From contig NZ_JAHUWN010000037.1 in assembly GCF_019219025.1 (NCBI RefSeq), forward strand, positions 1-58,859: DNA of 58,859 nucleotides, read 5' to 3'. Under the pieces are notes generated by a model, which had not been told where the DNA came from, did not search any database, and worked only from the letters and a program-made list of their open reading frames with translations. Shown here one piece after another: positions 10,244 through 18,051 of the stretch. Each line of letters starts with the position of its first letter. Position 1 is the stretch's first letter. The position numbers were made by a program, and so were the translations under genes. The stretch is from Bacillus sp. sid0103 (GTDB lineage Bacteria; Bacillota; Bacilli; Bacillales_B; DSM-18226).

Positions 10244-10327
10244 ATTCTAAACCTCTCCCTTTATATATTTGTAGTAATTTTTCAAAACATGTTCAATCTA
10301 AGGTCGCAAACTACTTTGAATTCAAAT

Positions 10328-10343
10328 ATCTCGAATTTGAGAT
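10328..10343. promoter_or_regulatory. MhqR-type operator upstream of hydrolase copy 2
   Basis: ATCTCGAATTTGAGAT matches the palindrome ATCTCGAATTCGAGAT at 15 of 16 positions, and the symmetry extends outward (AAAT/ATTT). It is 85 bases upstream of the ATG at 10243. MhqR is the MarR-type repressor of quinone-detoxification genes in Bacillus; a homologue is encoded at 27741-28169. Confidence 0.65.
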
Positions 10344-10364
10344 ATTTAAGTAAAAAAATTAATC

Positions 10365-10474
10365 CTATTTACCTTCATTAGAATTTAACATTTCTTTTGC
10401 TTATCCTTTACTTGATATCTTCATCCATGTTCCTTAACAAATGCTAATTTTAAAATTAGGGATTTCTTCTTCAT
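10365..10474 (-). pseudogene. Internally deleted relic of a third secreted isochorismatase gene
   Basis: The minus strand begins like the neighbouring gene starts (MKKKSLILKLA versus MKSLFKKLA) and then jumps to their 3' end: VKEHG, then a broken frame equivalent to AKEMLNSNEGK followed by TAG (compare AKEMFDTGEGK). About 220 central codons are missing. It occupies the position expected for a third tandem copy. Confidence 0.75.
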
Positions 10475-10766
10475 TACACCGCCCCTAATTTATATGTAGG
10501 AATTGTCTAGGAACCCCCCTACTCTTCTCCTCCTTTTATTTAATTTTTCTCGAATAATATATTTCAAACAAAACAATCTTGAAACAAAACATTTTAATTT
10601 CGAGATAATTTTATTATAAATAATTTAATTGAATTGTCAACCTTAAATTTAAAAATTATTTTATTTTATGGTTACTTTTTAATACAAATTTCCTTTTAAA
10701 CTTAATCGTTTAAATCTTTATTTATTAGTGTATTTACGATATAATCATTTATATCAAAGAAATACC
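10475..10766. promoter_or_regulatory. A+T-rich control region of the YodB-like gene
   Basis: Contains one good MhqR-type half site (TTCGAGAT, 10599-10606, other half poor), a GGTTACTTTTTAATACAA motif at 10670-10687 like those listed as DUF24-type sites, and a TATAAT at 10740-10745 with a weak -35 (TTTATT, 17-base spacing) for the downstream plus-strand gene. Confidence 0.45.
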
Positions 10767-10786
10767 TTGTTACTTTTAGTACACAA
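10767..10786. promoter_or_regulatory. Candidate autoregulatory operator of the YodB-like regulator
   Basis: TTGTTACTTTTAGTACACAA has imperfect dyad symmetry and resembles GTTACTTTTTATACAC at 37319-37334 and GTTACTTTATGTAAC at 46939-46953. It lies between the probable -10 (10740-10745) and the ribosome binding site. Confidence 0.45.
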
Positions 10787-10811
10787 TTATTGCAAATTGG
10801 AGGTGTTTATC

Positions 10812-11132
10812 TTGAGTGAGAAGGAAACACAGGATAAAGTATGTTCAAAGGTTGAAGAATCGTACAATATTATCGGAAAAAAATGGATGGGTTTAATTAT
10901 CCATACTCTAATGGAAGAACCAAAACGGTTTAGTGAAATCCATGCTTATATTCCTGATTTAAGTAAGAGAATGCTTAACGAACGAATGAAGGAACTTGAG
11001 GATTGCGGAATCGTTCTAAGAAATGTAATTACAGATCGCCCAGTACGAACAGAGTATTCACTTACAAAGAAAGGGACGGAATTAGGAAGAGCCCTAAAGA
11101 CAGTAGAGGATTGGGCTGATAAATGGCTATAA
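10812..11132 (+). CDS. YodB-like HxlR/DUF24-family redox-sensing regulator
   Basis: About 106 residues. I choose the TTG at 10812 because GGAGGTG (10799-10805) precedes it; the ORF upstream of that point lacks family similarity. The winged helix (IIGKKWMGLIIHTLMEEPKR, FSEIHAYIPDLSKRMLNERM, RPVRTEYSLTKKGTELG) is a close match to B. subtilis YodB, the repressor of azoreductase, nitroreductase and spx that is inactivated by thiol modification of an N-terminal Cys. Here that Cys is present (residue 11, VCSKVEESY), with a second at residue 65. Likely a quinone/diamide sensor. The paralogue at 38158-38481 lacks cysteine altogether. Confidence 0.88.
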   Translation: MSEKETQDKVCSKVEESYNIIGKKWMGLIIHTLMEEPKRFSEIHAYIPDLSKRMLNERMKELEDCGIVLRNVITDRPVRTEYSLTKKGTELGRALKTVEDWADKWL

Positions 11133-11144
11133 AGTTAAACTTCA

Positions 11145-11190
11145 ATTAAAAAAGAATGCCAAGCCACTTCTTTAAAGAGGTGGTTTGGCA
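11145..11190 (-). terminator. Terminator of gntK
   Basis: A 14-bp stem (TGCCAAACCACCTC with GAAGTGGCTTGGCA, one mismatch, minus strand), loop TTTAAA, then TTCTTTTTT. It may also end the plus-strand regulator gene, but the T run favours the minus strand. Confidence 0.8.
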
Positions 11191-11216
11191 GTCAAATTAA
11201 CTTAATGGCTGTGCTT

Positions 11217-12755
11217 TTAACTCCTTTTCTTTTGAAAAGCAGAAATACTTTCGTACTCTTCTTTCAAAAGTCGAGAAAGGCGAATATAGATTGGAGCTAA
11301 TTCTTTATATATTTCCACATTTTCTATATGCGGTTCATGATAATGAGTAGCACCTACCATTTCCGAAACTACATGTAACGTATTAATTTCACCAAGACTA
11401 TATAAACCCAGAATCGCCGCTCCCAAGCAAGAACTTTCAAAACTTTCAGGTACATGCACCTCTTGATGGAAAATATCCGCCATCATTTGTCTCCAAAGCG
11501 GTGATCTTGCAAAACCTCCGGTTGCTTGAATTTTTTTCGGCTCGCCTATCAATTCTTTTAAGGCAAGAAGAACCGTGTATAAATTAAAGATAATCCCTTC
11601 CAAAACAGCGCGGATAAGATGTTCTTTTTTATGATGTAAGCCCAATCCGAAGAAGGATCCCCTTGCATTTGCATCCCATAAGGGAGCTCTTTCACCTGCT
11701 AAGTATGGGTGGAATAATAAGCCATCAGATCCAGGATTCACTTTTGCTGCAATTTCCGTCAGTACTTCATACGGGTCCTTTCCTAAACGTTTCGCGGTTT
11801 CAATCTCTGAAGAACCCAGCTGGTCACGGGCCCATCTGAAAATCATGCCTCCGTTATTGATCGGACCTCCAATCACCCAATGATCTTCGGTTAAGGCATA
11901 ACAAAAAATCCTACCTTTAGGGTCTGTCACAGGCTGATTTGTCACAGTCCGAATAGCGCCGCTTGTCCCGATTGTAACGGCAACTACTCCAGGTTCAATC
12001 GCGTTCACACCTAAGTTGGATAACACTCCATCACTAGCGCCAACGACAAATGGAGTGGATGGAAGCAAGTTCATCTCTTTTGCAAATGTTTCGTCCAACC
12101 CTTTTAAACAATATGTTGTAGGAACTGGTTTGGAAAGTTGTTGTGCTGATACCCCTGCAACATGAAGAGCTTCTTCATCCCAATCCAAATTTCTCAAATG
12201 AAACATTCCTGTTGCTGATGCAATGGAGTAATCGATGACAAATTCCTTAAATAGCTTATAGAATACATATTCCTTAATGGAAATGAACTTATATGTACTT
12301 GAAAATAATTCTGAATGCTCATTTCGAAGCCAAGTCAGCTTTGATAAAGGTGACATGGGATGAATTGGCGTCCCGGTGCGAAGATAGATTTCATGCCCGT
12401 TCATTTCATTCTTAATTTTTTCAGCCCACTCTGCGCTTCTATTGTCCGCCCAAGTGATACATTTGGTTAACGGCATTCCCTCTTTATTAACAGCAATCAC
12501 ACTATGCATCGCTGAACTAAAGGAAACAAAAAGAACATCATTAGGCTGGACATGGTTTGCTTGTACAACCTTCTTAATGGTGGTGATCACGGCCTGAAAG
12601 ATCTCTTCAGGGTCTTGTTCCGCCGTTTCCGGTGTAGGAGAATGCAAAGGATATTCAATTCCATGGCTTGATATAACAGTGCCGTCGATTGTAAATAGAA
12701 CAGATTTTGTACTAGTTGTGCCGATGTCTACACCTATCATATATTTTGTACTCAC
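11217..12755 (-). CDS. gntK: Gluconate kinase (FGGY family)
   Basis: 512 residues, the length of B. subtilis GntK. The N-terminal phosphate-binding segment is MIGVDIGTTSTKSVLFTIDG; other FGGY features are TWADNRSAEWAEKI, GASDGVLSNLG, VTIGTSGAIR and the C-terminal QATGGFARSPLWRQMMADI. It phosphorylates gluconate to 6-phosphogluconate, feeding the 6PG dehydrogenase at 19478. The gene has been separated from gntP/gnd by about 5 kb of unrelated genes; a gntP relic still sits just upstream. A good ribosome binding site (AAGGAGGAAG) precedes the ATG. Confidence 0.93.
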   Translation of the reverse strand: MSTKYMIGVDIGTTSTKSVLFTIDGTVISSHGIEYPLHSPTPETAEQDPEEIFQAVITTIKKVVQANHVQPNDVLFVSFSSAMHSVIAVNKEGMPLTKCITWADNRSAEWAEKIKNEMNGHEIYLRTGTPIHPMSPLSKLTWLRNEHSELFSSTYKFISIKEYVFYKLFKEFVIDYSIASATGMFHLRNLDWDEEALHVAGVSAQQLSKPVPTTYCLKGLDETFAKEMNLLPSTPFVVGASDGVLSNLGVNAIEPGVVAVTIGTSGAIRTVTNQPVTDPKGRIFCYALTEDHWVIGGPINNGGMIFRWARDQLGSSEIETAKRLGKDPYEVLTEIAAKVNPGSDGLLFHPYLAGERAPLWDANARGSFFGLGLHHKKEHLIRAVLEGIIFNLYTVLLALKELIGEPKKIQATGGFARSPLWRQMMADIFHQEVHVPESFESSCLGAAILGLYSLGEINTLHVVSEMVGATHYHEPHIENVEIYKELAPIYIRLSRLLKEEYESISAFQKKRS

Positions 12756-12797
12756 GATTTCTTCCTCCTTACAAAGGATTTTTACTGCTTCCTAATC

Positions 12798-12830
12798 AAG
12801 GAGAGAAGCTAAAAATAAGCTTCTCTCCTT
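12798..12830 (-). terminator. Terminator-like hairpin, copy 1 (belongs to the gntP relic)
   Basis: Perfect 13-bp inverted repeat AAGGAGAGAAGCT with AGCTTCTCTCCTT around a 7-base loop. The same hairpin follows the intact gntP (17952-17986), so it was duplicated together with the gntP 3' end. Confidence 0.7.
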
Positions 12831-12889
12831 CACGTAAATCATTTATAGATGTGACACTTTAAACTTCCTCTATAGTTTATATTAGTAGT

Positions 12890-13140
12890 ATTGTTTTTAA
12901 ACAAACAAATTAAGCAATAATACACCGCCAAAAGCAACAAATGAAAGGATTGTCTCTAACACTGTCCACGTTTTAAAGGTTTCTTTCACGGATAATCCCA
13001 GGTATTCTTTTACCATCCAGAATCCAGCATCGTTTACATGTGAGAACATCAAGGATCCTGCACCTGTCGCGATAACAAGCAATGCCTGATTTACACCTGA
13101 CTAGTCCAGTAATTGCAGGTAATGCATTAATAAAAAATAG
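12890..13140 (-). pseudogene. Relic of gntP (gluconate permease)
   Basis: The last 61 codons (VIATGAGSLMFSHVNDAGFW, then ending FGGVLLLNLFV) are nearly identical to the end of the intact gntP at 18052. At about 13101 the match jumps to an internal gntP segment (TAGTCCAGTAATTGCAGG, matching 18927-18944), so about 670 bases are deleted; the remainder of the gene is gone. Similarity also continues downstream through the terminator (to about 12790). Confidence 0.88.
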
Positions 13141-13222
13141 CGAGTAAATCAACTTCTATGTTTCCGAAGAATTATATTCGCACCAGGATCACCTATCGAT
13201 TATTCCTTTTCTTCAGCTCTAT

Positions 13223-14458
13223 CTATATCGAAAATTTCTTAAATGCCAACACTGCATTATGTCCTCCAAAACCAAAACCATTAGAAATAGCATAGTTTAT
13301 TTTCTGGTTAACTGCATGGTTTGGAACATAATCTAAATCACACTCTTCATCTGGTACATCATAATTAATAGTTGGAGGAGCTATATCTTCCATGATACTT
13401 TTGAGGGTTATAACAGCCTCAATCCCACCTGCTGCTCCAAAAAGGTGCCCAGTCATTGATTTAGTGGAACTTACCTTTAAGTTATAAGCATGAGCACCGA
13501 AAACACTTTTAATCGCTTTGGTCTCTGATTTATCTCCTTCAGGGGTACTTGTACCATGTGCATTTATATAATCCACATCCGTCAATCGAATATTTCCCAT
13601 TTCTAAAGCTAATTTCATGGCATTTGCGGCCCCATTGTAATCAGGTGAAGTAATATGGTATGCATCTGTTGTGGAACCATAACCTACGATTTCTCCTAAA
13701 ATTGTCGCTCCTCTTTCCTTTGCATGCTCATATTCTTCCAGGAATAAAACACCCGCTCCTTCAGACATGACAAAGCCATCACGCCCTCTGTCAAATGGGC
13801 GACTTGCCTTTTCTGGAAAATCATTAAGAGTAGACATTGCTCTCATTCTTGAGAATCCAGCAAAAGCTAGTGGATTAATAGGAGCTTCAGCGCCTCCTGC
13901 TAATATGCCATCAGCATAACCATGTCTAATATTTAAAAAAGCCTCCCCAATTGCTTGATTCCCTGTTGCACAAGCAGAAACAGGTGAAAAGCTAGGCCCT
14001 TTAAAACCCGTTTTTATAGATATTATTCCTGACGCCATATTACTGATCATCATTGGAACCATAAATGGTGAAACTTTTCTTGGTCCCCTTTCAAGCAAAG
14101 CTTTATGATTTTCTAATGTAGTATTAACTCCTCCAATACCGGAACCAATATAAACCCCTAATCGCTCCTTATTAACATTTTGTAAATCTAGATTCGCTTG
14201 TTCTAAAGCTTGTTGAGCAGCAGCAACAGCATACTGTATGAATAAGTCATATTTTTCCTGTTCTTTTTTATCCATATATTGCTCTGCGACAAAGTCGGTA
14301 ATATAACCTGCAATTTGGGTGTTAATATTGCTATAGTCATCAGATTCAATTCTTTTGATGCCTGAATTACCTTCTTTAATGTTCTTCCAGAACGCTTCAA
14401 TTGTATTTCCTAACGGTGAAACGACTCCATATCCTGTCACTACAACCCTTCGTGCCAT
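13223..14458 (-). CDS. fabF: 3-oxoacyl-[ACP] synthase II (FabF type)
   Basis: About 411 residues from MARRVVVTGYGVVSPLGNTI; GTG and TTG codons just upstream could also serve, but the ATG at 14458 has the usual FabF N-terminus. The thiolase-fold catalytic triad is complete: Cys in VSACATGNQAIGEAF, His in NAHGTSTPEGDKSETKAI and His in KSMTGHLFGAAGG. It condenses acyl-ACP with malonyl-ACP in fatty acid elongation. It stands apart from other fatty-acid genes, inside the block that splits the gluconate locus, so it is probably an accessory FabF paralogue. A specialised role is possible but unsupported. Confidence 0.92.
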   Translation of the reverse strand: MARRVVVTGYGVVSPLGNTIEAFWKNIKEGNSGIKRIESDDYSNINTQIAGYITDFVAEQYMDKKEQEKYDLFIQYAVAAAQQALEQANLDLQNVNKERLGVYIGSGIGGVNTTLENHKALLERGPRKVSPFMVPMMISNMASGIISIKTGFKGPSFSPVSACATGNQAIGEAFLNIRHGYADGILAGGAEAPINPLAFAGFSRMRAMSTLNDFPEKASRPFDRGRDGFVMSEGAGVLFLEEYEHAKERGATILGEIVGYGSTTDAYHITSPDYNGAANAMKLALEMGNIRLTDVDYINAHGTSTPEGDKSETKAIKSVFGAHAYNLKVSSTKSMTGHLFGAAGGIEAVITLKSIMEDIAPPTINYDVPDEECDLDYVPNHAVNQKINYAISNGFGFGGHNAVLAFKKFSI

Positions 14459-14670
14459 CACCAACACTCTCCTGTCATTCCTTTATTGCATAACTACTTC
14501 AAAAGATCTTTAAGTTGTTCCAATATTTTAGACAAAAAACCATCTCTGAATACAAGTTTACATTGAATCGGCCTTTAATACTAGAAATGAGAAAAACTGC
14601 TAATGCTTACAGATCGTCAGTATTTTGAAATTATTCAGCTCTTTTCTCCAATAGTTTAATAATTTTTCAA

Positions 14671-15189
14671 TTATTTGGTCCAGTTCTCTTTAATAAACTG
14701 ATCACGGCCGGACTTTTCCCGATCTTCCTTATAATGTTTTGGATTCTTCATATGGTAATCTTGATGATAATCTTCGGCTGCATAGAAAGGCTCGGCCGTC
14801 AAAATTTTCGTTACAATAGGTTTTGCAAATCGACCGCTTAATTCCAAATCTTGCTTGGATTGAAGTGCCAACTGTCGTTGCTGTTCATTATGGTAAAATA
14901 TTGCGGTTGTATATTGCGTTCCACGATCCTGGAATTGTCCGAATGCATCTGTCGGATCAATTTGCAGCCAATAAAGTTCTAGTAACCTTTCATATGGAAA
15001 AAGCTCGGGATCAAATGTGATTTGTACGGCTTCGACATGTCCCGTCTTCCCCGATTTAACATCTTCATACGTAGGGTTTTCCTTGGTACCGCCGGTATAG
15101 CCTGACACGATACCTTCGATTCCGGGCAGTTCTTCAAACGGTGTAACCATACACCAGAAACACCCTCCGGCAAAGGTTGCTTTTTGCAT
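14671..15189 (-). CDS. msrA: Peptide methionine-(S)-S-oxide reductase
   Basis: 172 residues, complete. The catalytic GGCFWCM motif is at residues 8-14, followed by GIEGIVSGYTGGTKENPTYE, GHVEAVQITFDP and the C-terminal YHQDYHMKNP. It reduces methionine S-sulfoxide in proteins at thioredoxin's expense, repairing oxidative damage. No MsrB is attached. Directly upstream lies the truncated 3' end of a free-methionine-R-sulfoxide reductase gene (15207-15412), 17 bases away, so the two once formed a methionine-repair pair. AGGAAGGGG precedes the ATG. Confidence 0.95.
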   Translation of the reverse strand: MQKATFAGGCFWCMVTPFEELPGIEGIVSGYTGGTKENPTYEDVKSGKTGHVEAVQITFDPELFPYERLLELYWLQIDPTDAFGQFQDRGTQYTTAIFYHNEQQRQLALQSKQDLELSGRFAKPIVTKILTAEPFYAAEDYHQDYHMKNPKHYKEDREKSGRDQFIKENWTK

Positions 15190-15206
15190 GTTCTATGTCC
15201 CCTTCC

Positions 15207-15412
15207 TTAGATGTATTGCACTAGAGCCCAAACCAATTGTTCTAAGCTTTCTTGATCGATTGCATCAAATCTATTTTTGATCGGACTTTCGATATCCAGT
15301 ACGCCAATTAGCCGATTGTTTTTTACGATCGGAATAACGATTTCCGACTGTGTGGCCGCATCGCATGCAATATGGCCTGGGAGCAAGTGGACATCCTTGA
15401 CTCGAACTGTCT
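15207..15412 (-). pseudogene. 3' fragment of a GAF-domain free methionine-(R)-sulfoxide reductase
   Basis: A minus-strand frame without a start reads TVRVKDVHLLPGHIACDAAT, then SEIVIPIVKNNRLIGVLDIE and stops at 15207-15209. This is the C-terminal half of fRMsr (YtsP-like), including the conserved Cys in HIACDA. The N-terminal half, with the other catalytic cysteines, is absent; similarity ends abruptly near 15412. Confidence 0.8.
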
Positions 15413-15647
15413 CCCATCTCCTTCATTTATTAACTTACTAATATTTAAGTTTTATCTTGACGCATAGCATCTCGAGTAGTTTTTACTTATATATAGAATT
15501 TACATACTCTTTTATTGTTCTCAATAACTTTTCCGTAATTTTCAAATTCACAATGAATCTCATATTCAACCGACAAGCTAAAAGTGCCCTCTCTGAAAGA
15601 ATGAGCAGTTACGAATAATACAGTTGCCAATTAAATTAACTCTTTAG
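15413..15647. other. Intergenic, nothing recognised
   Basis: A+T-rich sequence between the truncated reductase and the SDR gene; no ORF, hairpin with T run or repeat that I can support. Confidence 0.3.
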
Positions 15648-16352
15648 TTATTGGTGAAACAATTGTGGGTATATCGCTTTTACCCCGCCAGAGAAATCTT
15701 GCTGTACCTTTCGGCTCAAATCGTTTGCTACAATTTCATAGCTATCGGCTTCTATACCATCGATAGCAATCTTTGCAATGTCAGCAGGGTTAGCTTTCGG
15801 TGCTTTAATATTTGCTGTCATGTCTGTGTCCATAAACGCTACATGCAACCCAGAAACATGAATATTTTTAGGAGCTAGGACCAAGCGGAACGTATTCGTC
15901 AAACTCCATTCTGCCGACTTCGCTGCTGGATATGCCCCCCCTCCGTTCAAGCTCAACCAGGATAGAACAGAGAGAATATTCAGGATTGTTCCTCCGCCAT
16001 TTTTCTCAATAATAGGAGCAAAAGCGCGTATCATCGAGAGAGTGCCGAAAAAATGAGTGTCCATCTCCAAACGAATTTTATCCACATCACCATCTAGCAG
16101 CGCAGCTCCGGTACTCGATCCAGCATTATTGATCAGTAAAGTTACATCCCTAGCAATCTCGGCTGCTGCAGCAATCGACTTTTCGTCTGTTATGTCTAGC
16201 TGTAGTGGGATGACTCCAGGAAGATCAATCAATTCCGGTTTTCTGACTCCTGCATAAACCTTAGCACCTCTAGCGAGAAGTTCCTGTGCAAGATGACGAC
16301 CAAGGCCCCGATTTGCTCCTGTAATTAGTGCTATTTGTTTTGAAATTTCCAT
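15648..16352 (-). CDS. SDR-family oxidoreductase
   Basis: About 234 residues from MEISKQIALITGANRGLGRH; a GAGGTG ten bases before the ATG at 16352 supports this start over the longer one at 16388. The classical SDR features are present: TGANRGLG cofactor loop, LLINNAGSS, catalytic Ser in ILNILSVLSWLS and YPAAKSAEW (Tyr-x-x-x-Lys). The substrate is unknown. It follows the TetR regulator gene in the same direction, and a perfect 9-bp inverted repeat lies upstream (16428-16449). Confidence 0.88.
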   Translation of the reverse strand: MEISKQIALITGANRGLGRHLAQELLARGAKVYAGVRKPELIDLPGVIPLQLDITDEKSIAAAAEIARDVTLLINNAGSSTGAALLDGDVDKIRLEMDTHFFGTLSMIRAFAPIIEKNGGGTILNILSVLSWLSLNGGGAYPAAKSAEWSLTNTFRLVLAPKNIHVSGLHVAFMDTDMTANIKAPKANPADIAKIAIDGIEADSYEIVANDLSRKVQQDFSGGVKAIYPQLFHQ

Positions 16353-16427
16353 ATACGTATACACCTCATTTTGTATTTTTTTAAGCATACTGTCTTAATA
16401 ATTTGTATCATTAAATTGATTTATTCG

Positions 16428-16449
16428 TTTAAGAATAATCATTCTTAAA
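16428..16449. promoter_or_regulatory. Perfect inverted repeat upstream of the SDR gene
   Basis: TTTAAGAAT-AATC-ATTCTTAAA, two 9-bp arms with a 4-base centre, 76 bases upstream of the SDR start. No T run follows, so an operator is likelier than a terminator. The cognate regulator is unknown. Confidence 0.5.
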
Positions 16450-16604
16450 TTTACAAAAAATGATTTAGTGTTCGTGTTTGAATTCCCACTTTACATTCGT
16501 TAATACATAACATATTTACGCTCCTTGATTTGGTATTGAAGGACTAGAAGTTCCCCCACTTTTATCAGTTATTGATTCTTTATATAGTGTGAAAAATTCA
16601 ATTC

Positions 16605-17210
16605 TCAATCTATATTATTCGTCGTTTCAAGTTTAGTTAGGTAATCTCTTAAGAAGCCAATAGAGCGGTTTATATAAATAGTGTCATAATATAGCTTTGT
16701 CATCATTAGAGATCCCTCAATTGTGGATATAAATATAGTTGTAAAAGTTTCAGAATCTATTGTAGGAATGATTTCTCCCTTTTTTATCCCATTTCGAACT
16801 ATTCGAACGATCATGGAATATAAATCATTCATAGCCCTTACTGTCGCCTCCCGTAAATCGGGATGTGCATCATCTGACTCTATCGCGGCATTTAAGATCG
16901 GACAACCTCCAGGAATGGGCTTCCCTTCTACTAATAACAAAAAAACATCAAGTATAGCATTCAGCTTTTCAATAGTATTATTTTGGTTTTCAATAGCTTT
17001 TTGAAAAGTCATGAACATGGTATTAATTGAGTAAGAAAATGCATCCAATGAAAGTTCTGCTTTACTTTTAAAGTGATTATATATTCCTCCTTTTTCCATC
17101 CCGATTTTTTCCATGATAGTAGTAATAGAAGTACTCATATAACCTTCTGTATTTAATAGTCCAGAGGCTTTTTCAATAATCATCTGCTTAGTTCGTTCAC
17201 CCTTGCGCAT
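16605..17210 (-). CDS. TetR/AcrR-family regulator (LmrA/YxaF-like)
   Basis: 201 residues. The N-terminal TetR HTH contains STSITTIMEKIGMEKGGIYN and HFKSKAELSLDAF. The C-terminal segment PGGCPILNAAIESDDAHPDL is characteristic of the LmrA/YxaF/QacR-like group. It is divergent from the thioesterase gene at 17398, and two GGTCTGTT-containing sites lie between the genes, so it probably represses both. The ligand is unknown. Confidence 0.9.
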   Translation of the reverse strand: MRKGERTKQMIIEKASGLLNTEGYMSTSITTIMEKIGMEKGGIYNHFKSKAELSLDAFSYSINTMFMTFQKAIENQNNTIEKLNAILDVFLLLVEGKPIPGGCPILNAAIESDDAHPDLREATVRAMNDLYSMIVRIVRNGIKKGEIIPTIDSETFTTIFISTIEGSLMMTKLYYDTIYINRSIGFLRDYLTKLETTNNID

Positions 17211-17240
17211 ATTTTTGTCCTCTTTTCTAACTGATTTTTC

Positions 17241-17260
17241 AAACTGATTGGTCTGTTAAA
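17241..17260. promoter_or_regulatory. Candidate TetR operator 1
   Basis: AAACTGATTGGTCTGTTAAA shares the GGTCTGTT core with the second site at 17355-17369, in opposite orientation, close to the TetR start codon. Confidence 0.5.
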
Positions 17261-17321
17261 ATTAGTATAACTCTATAAGTCTTCATAATCACATTATTTT
17301 TATCTGAACATTGCAATTATA

Positions 17322-17350
17322 TTGACAAATAAAACCTACTAAAGTATATA
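17322..17350 (+). promoter_or_regulatory. Sigma-A promoter of the thioesterase gene
   Basis: TTGACA (17322-17327), 17-base spacer, TATATA (17345-17350). The candidate TetR operator begins five bases after the -10. Confidence 0.7.
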
Positions 17351-17354
17351 ATAA

Positions 17355-17369
17355 AAACAGACCGTTTTG
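17355..17369. promoter_or_regulatory. Candidate TetR operator 2
   Basis: AAACAGACCGTTTTG, at the expected transcription start of the thioesterase gene; repression by the divergent TetR protein is inferred. Confidence 0.5.
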
Positions 17370-17397
17370 TATTTTTTTATAATGGAGGGATGTTAAA

Positions 17398-17838
17398 ATG
17401 AGTAAAAAAGTTCTTGATATGCAAAAAATTATTAATGGTGAGGTTCCACCACCACCCATTGCAAGGTTAATTGGGGCGGAGCTGGTATATGTTGAAGAAG
17501 GAAAAGCAGTTTTTGAATTACAATGTAATACAGAAAAACATGCAAATCCTATGGGGACGATCCACGGTGGAATTCTATGCGATATTGCCGATATGGCGAT
17601 GGGTGTAGCCTTTTCGAGTACATTAGAAACTAATGAAACCTTTACAACCGTTGAACTTAAAATTAACTATTTAAAACCCGTTTGGAACGAAAAAATTATA
17701 GCAAAAGGAGAGGTTATGAAAAGAGGAAACACTATAGGGTTGATTAAGTGTGATGTTTTTGATGAAGGAGGTTCCTTAGTCGCCCATGCTTTAAGCACAT
17801 GTATGATTCTTCGAGGAGAAAAATCAGCAGGAAGATAG
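17398..17838 (+). CDS. PaaI-family hotdog thioesterase
   Basis: 146 residues with a single hotdog fold: HANPMGTIHGGILCDIADMA (the conserved HGG loop with downstream acidic residue), then TVELKINYLKPVW. GGAGGG precedes the ATG. PaaI-type enzymes hydrolyse aryl- or acyl-CoA thioesters. Its divergent TetR partner and embedded operator suggest induction by an acyl or aromatic compound, but the substrate cannot be told. Confidence 0.88.
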   Translation: MSKKVLDMQKIINGEVPPPPIARLIGAELVYVEEGKAVFELQCNTEKHANPMGTIHGGILCDIADMAMGVAFSSTLETNETFTTVELKINYLKPVWNEKIIAKGEVMKRGNTIGLIKCDVFDEGGSLVAHALSTCMILRGEKSAGR

Positions 17839-17951
17839 GAGCACAATTTTAGCTTATAAATTAATGGAGAAAAGACTGCTTTAAAAAGCGGTGACAGTAA
17901 CAAAATTCAATAACACATACTCGTAAATTATACAAATGATTGATACCTAAT

Positions 17952-17986
17952 GAAGGAGAGAAGCTCAAAATAAGCTTCTCTCCTTC
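17952..17986 (-). terminator. Terminator-like hairpin after gntP
   Basis: Perfect 14-bp inverted repeat (GAAGGAGAGAAGCT with AGCTTCTCTCCTTC). The T run after it is poor; the duplicate copy is at 12798-12830. Confidence 0.65.
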
Positions 17987-18051
17987 ACGTAAATTATTTA
18001 TAGATGTGGCTCTTTAAACTTCCTCTATAGTTTATATTAGTAGTATTGTTT

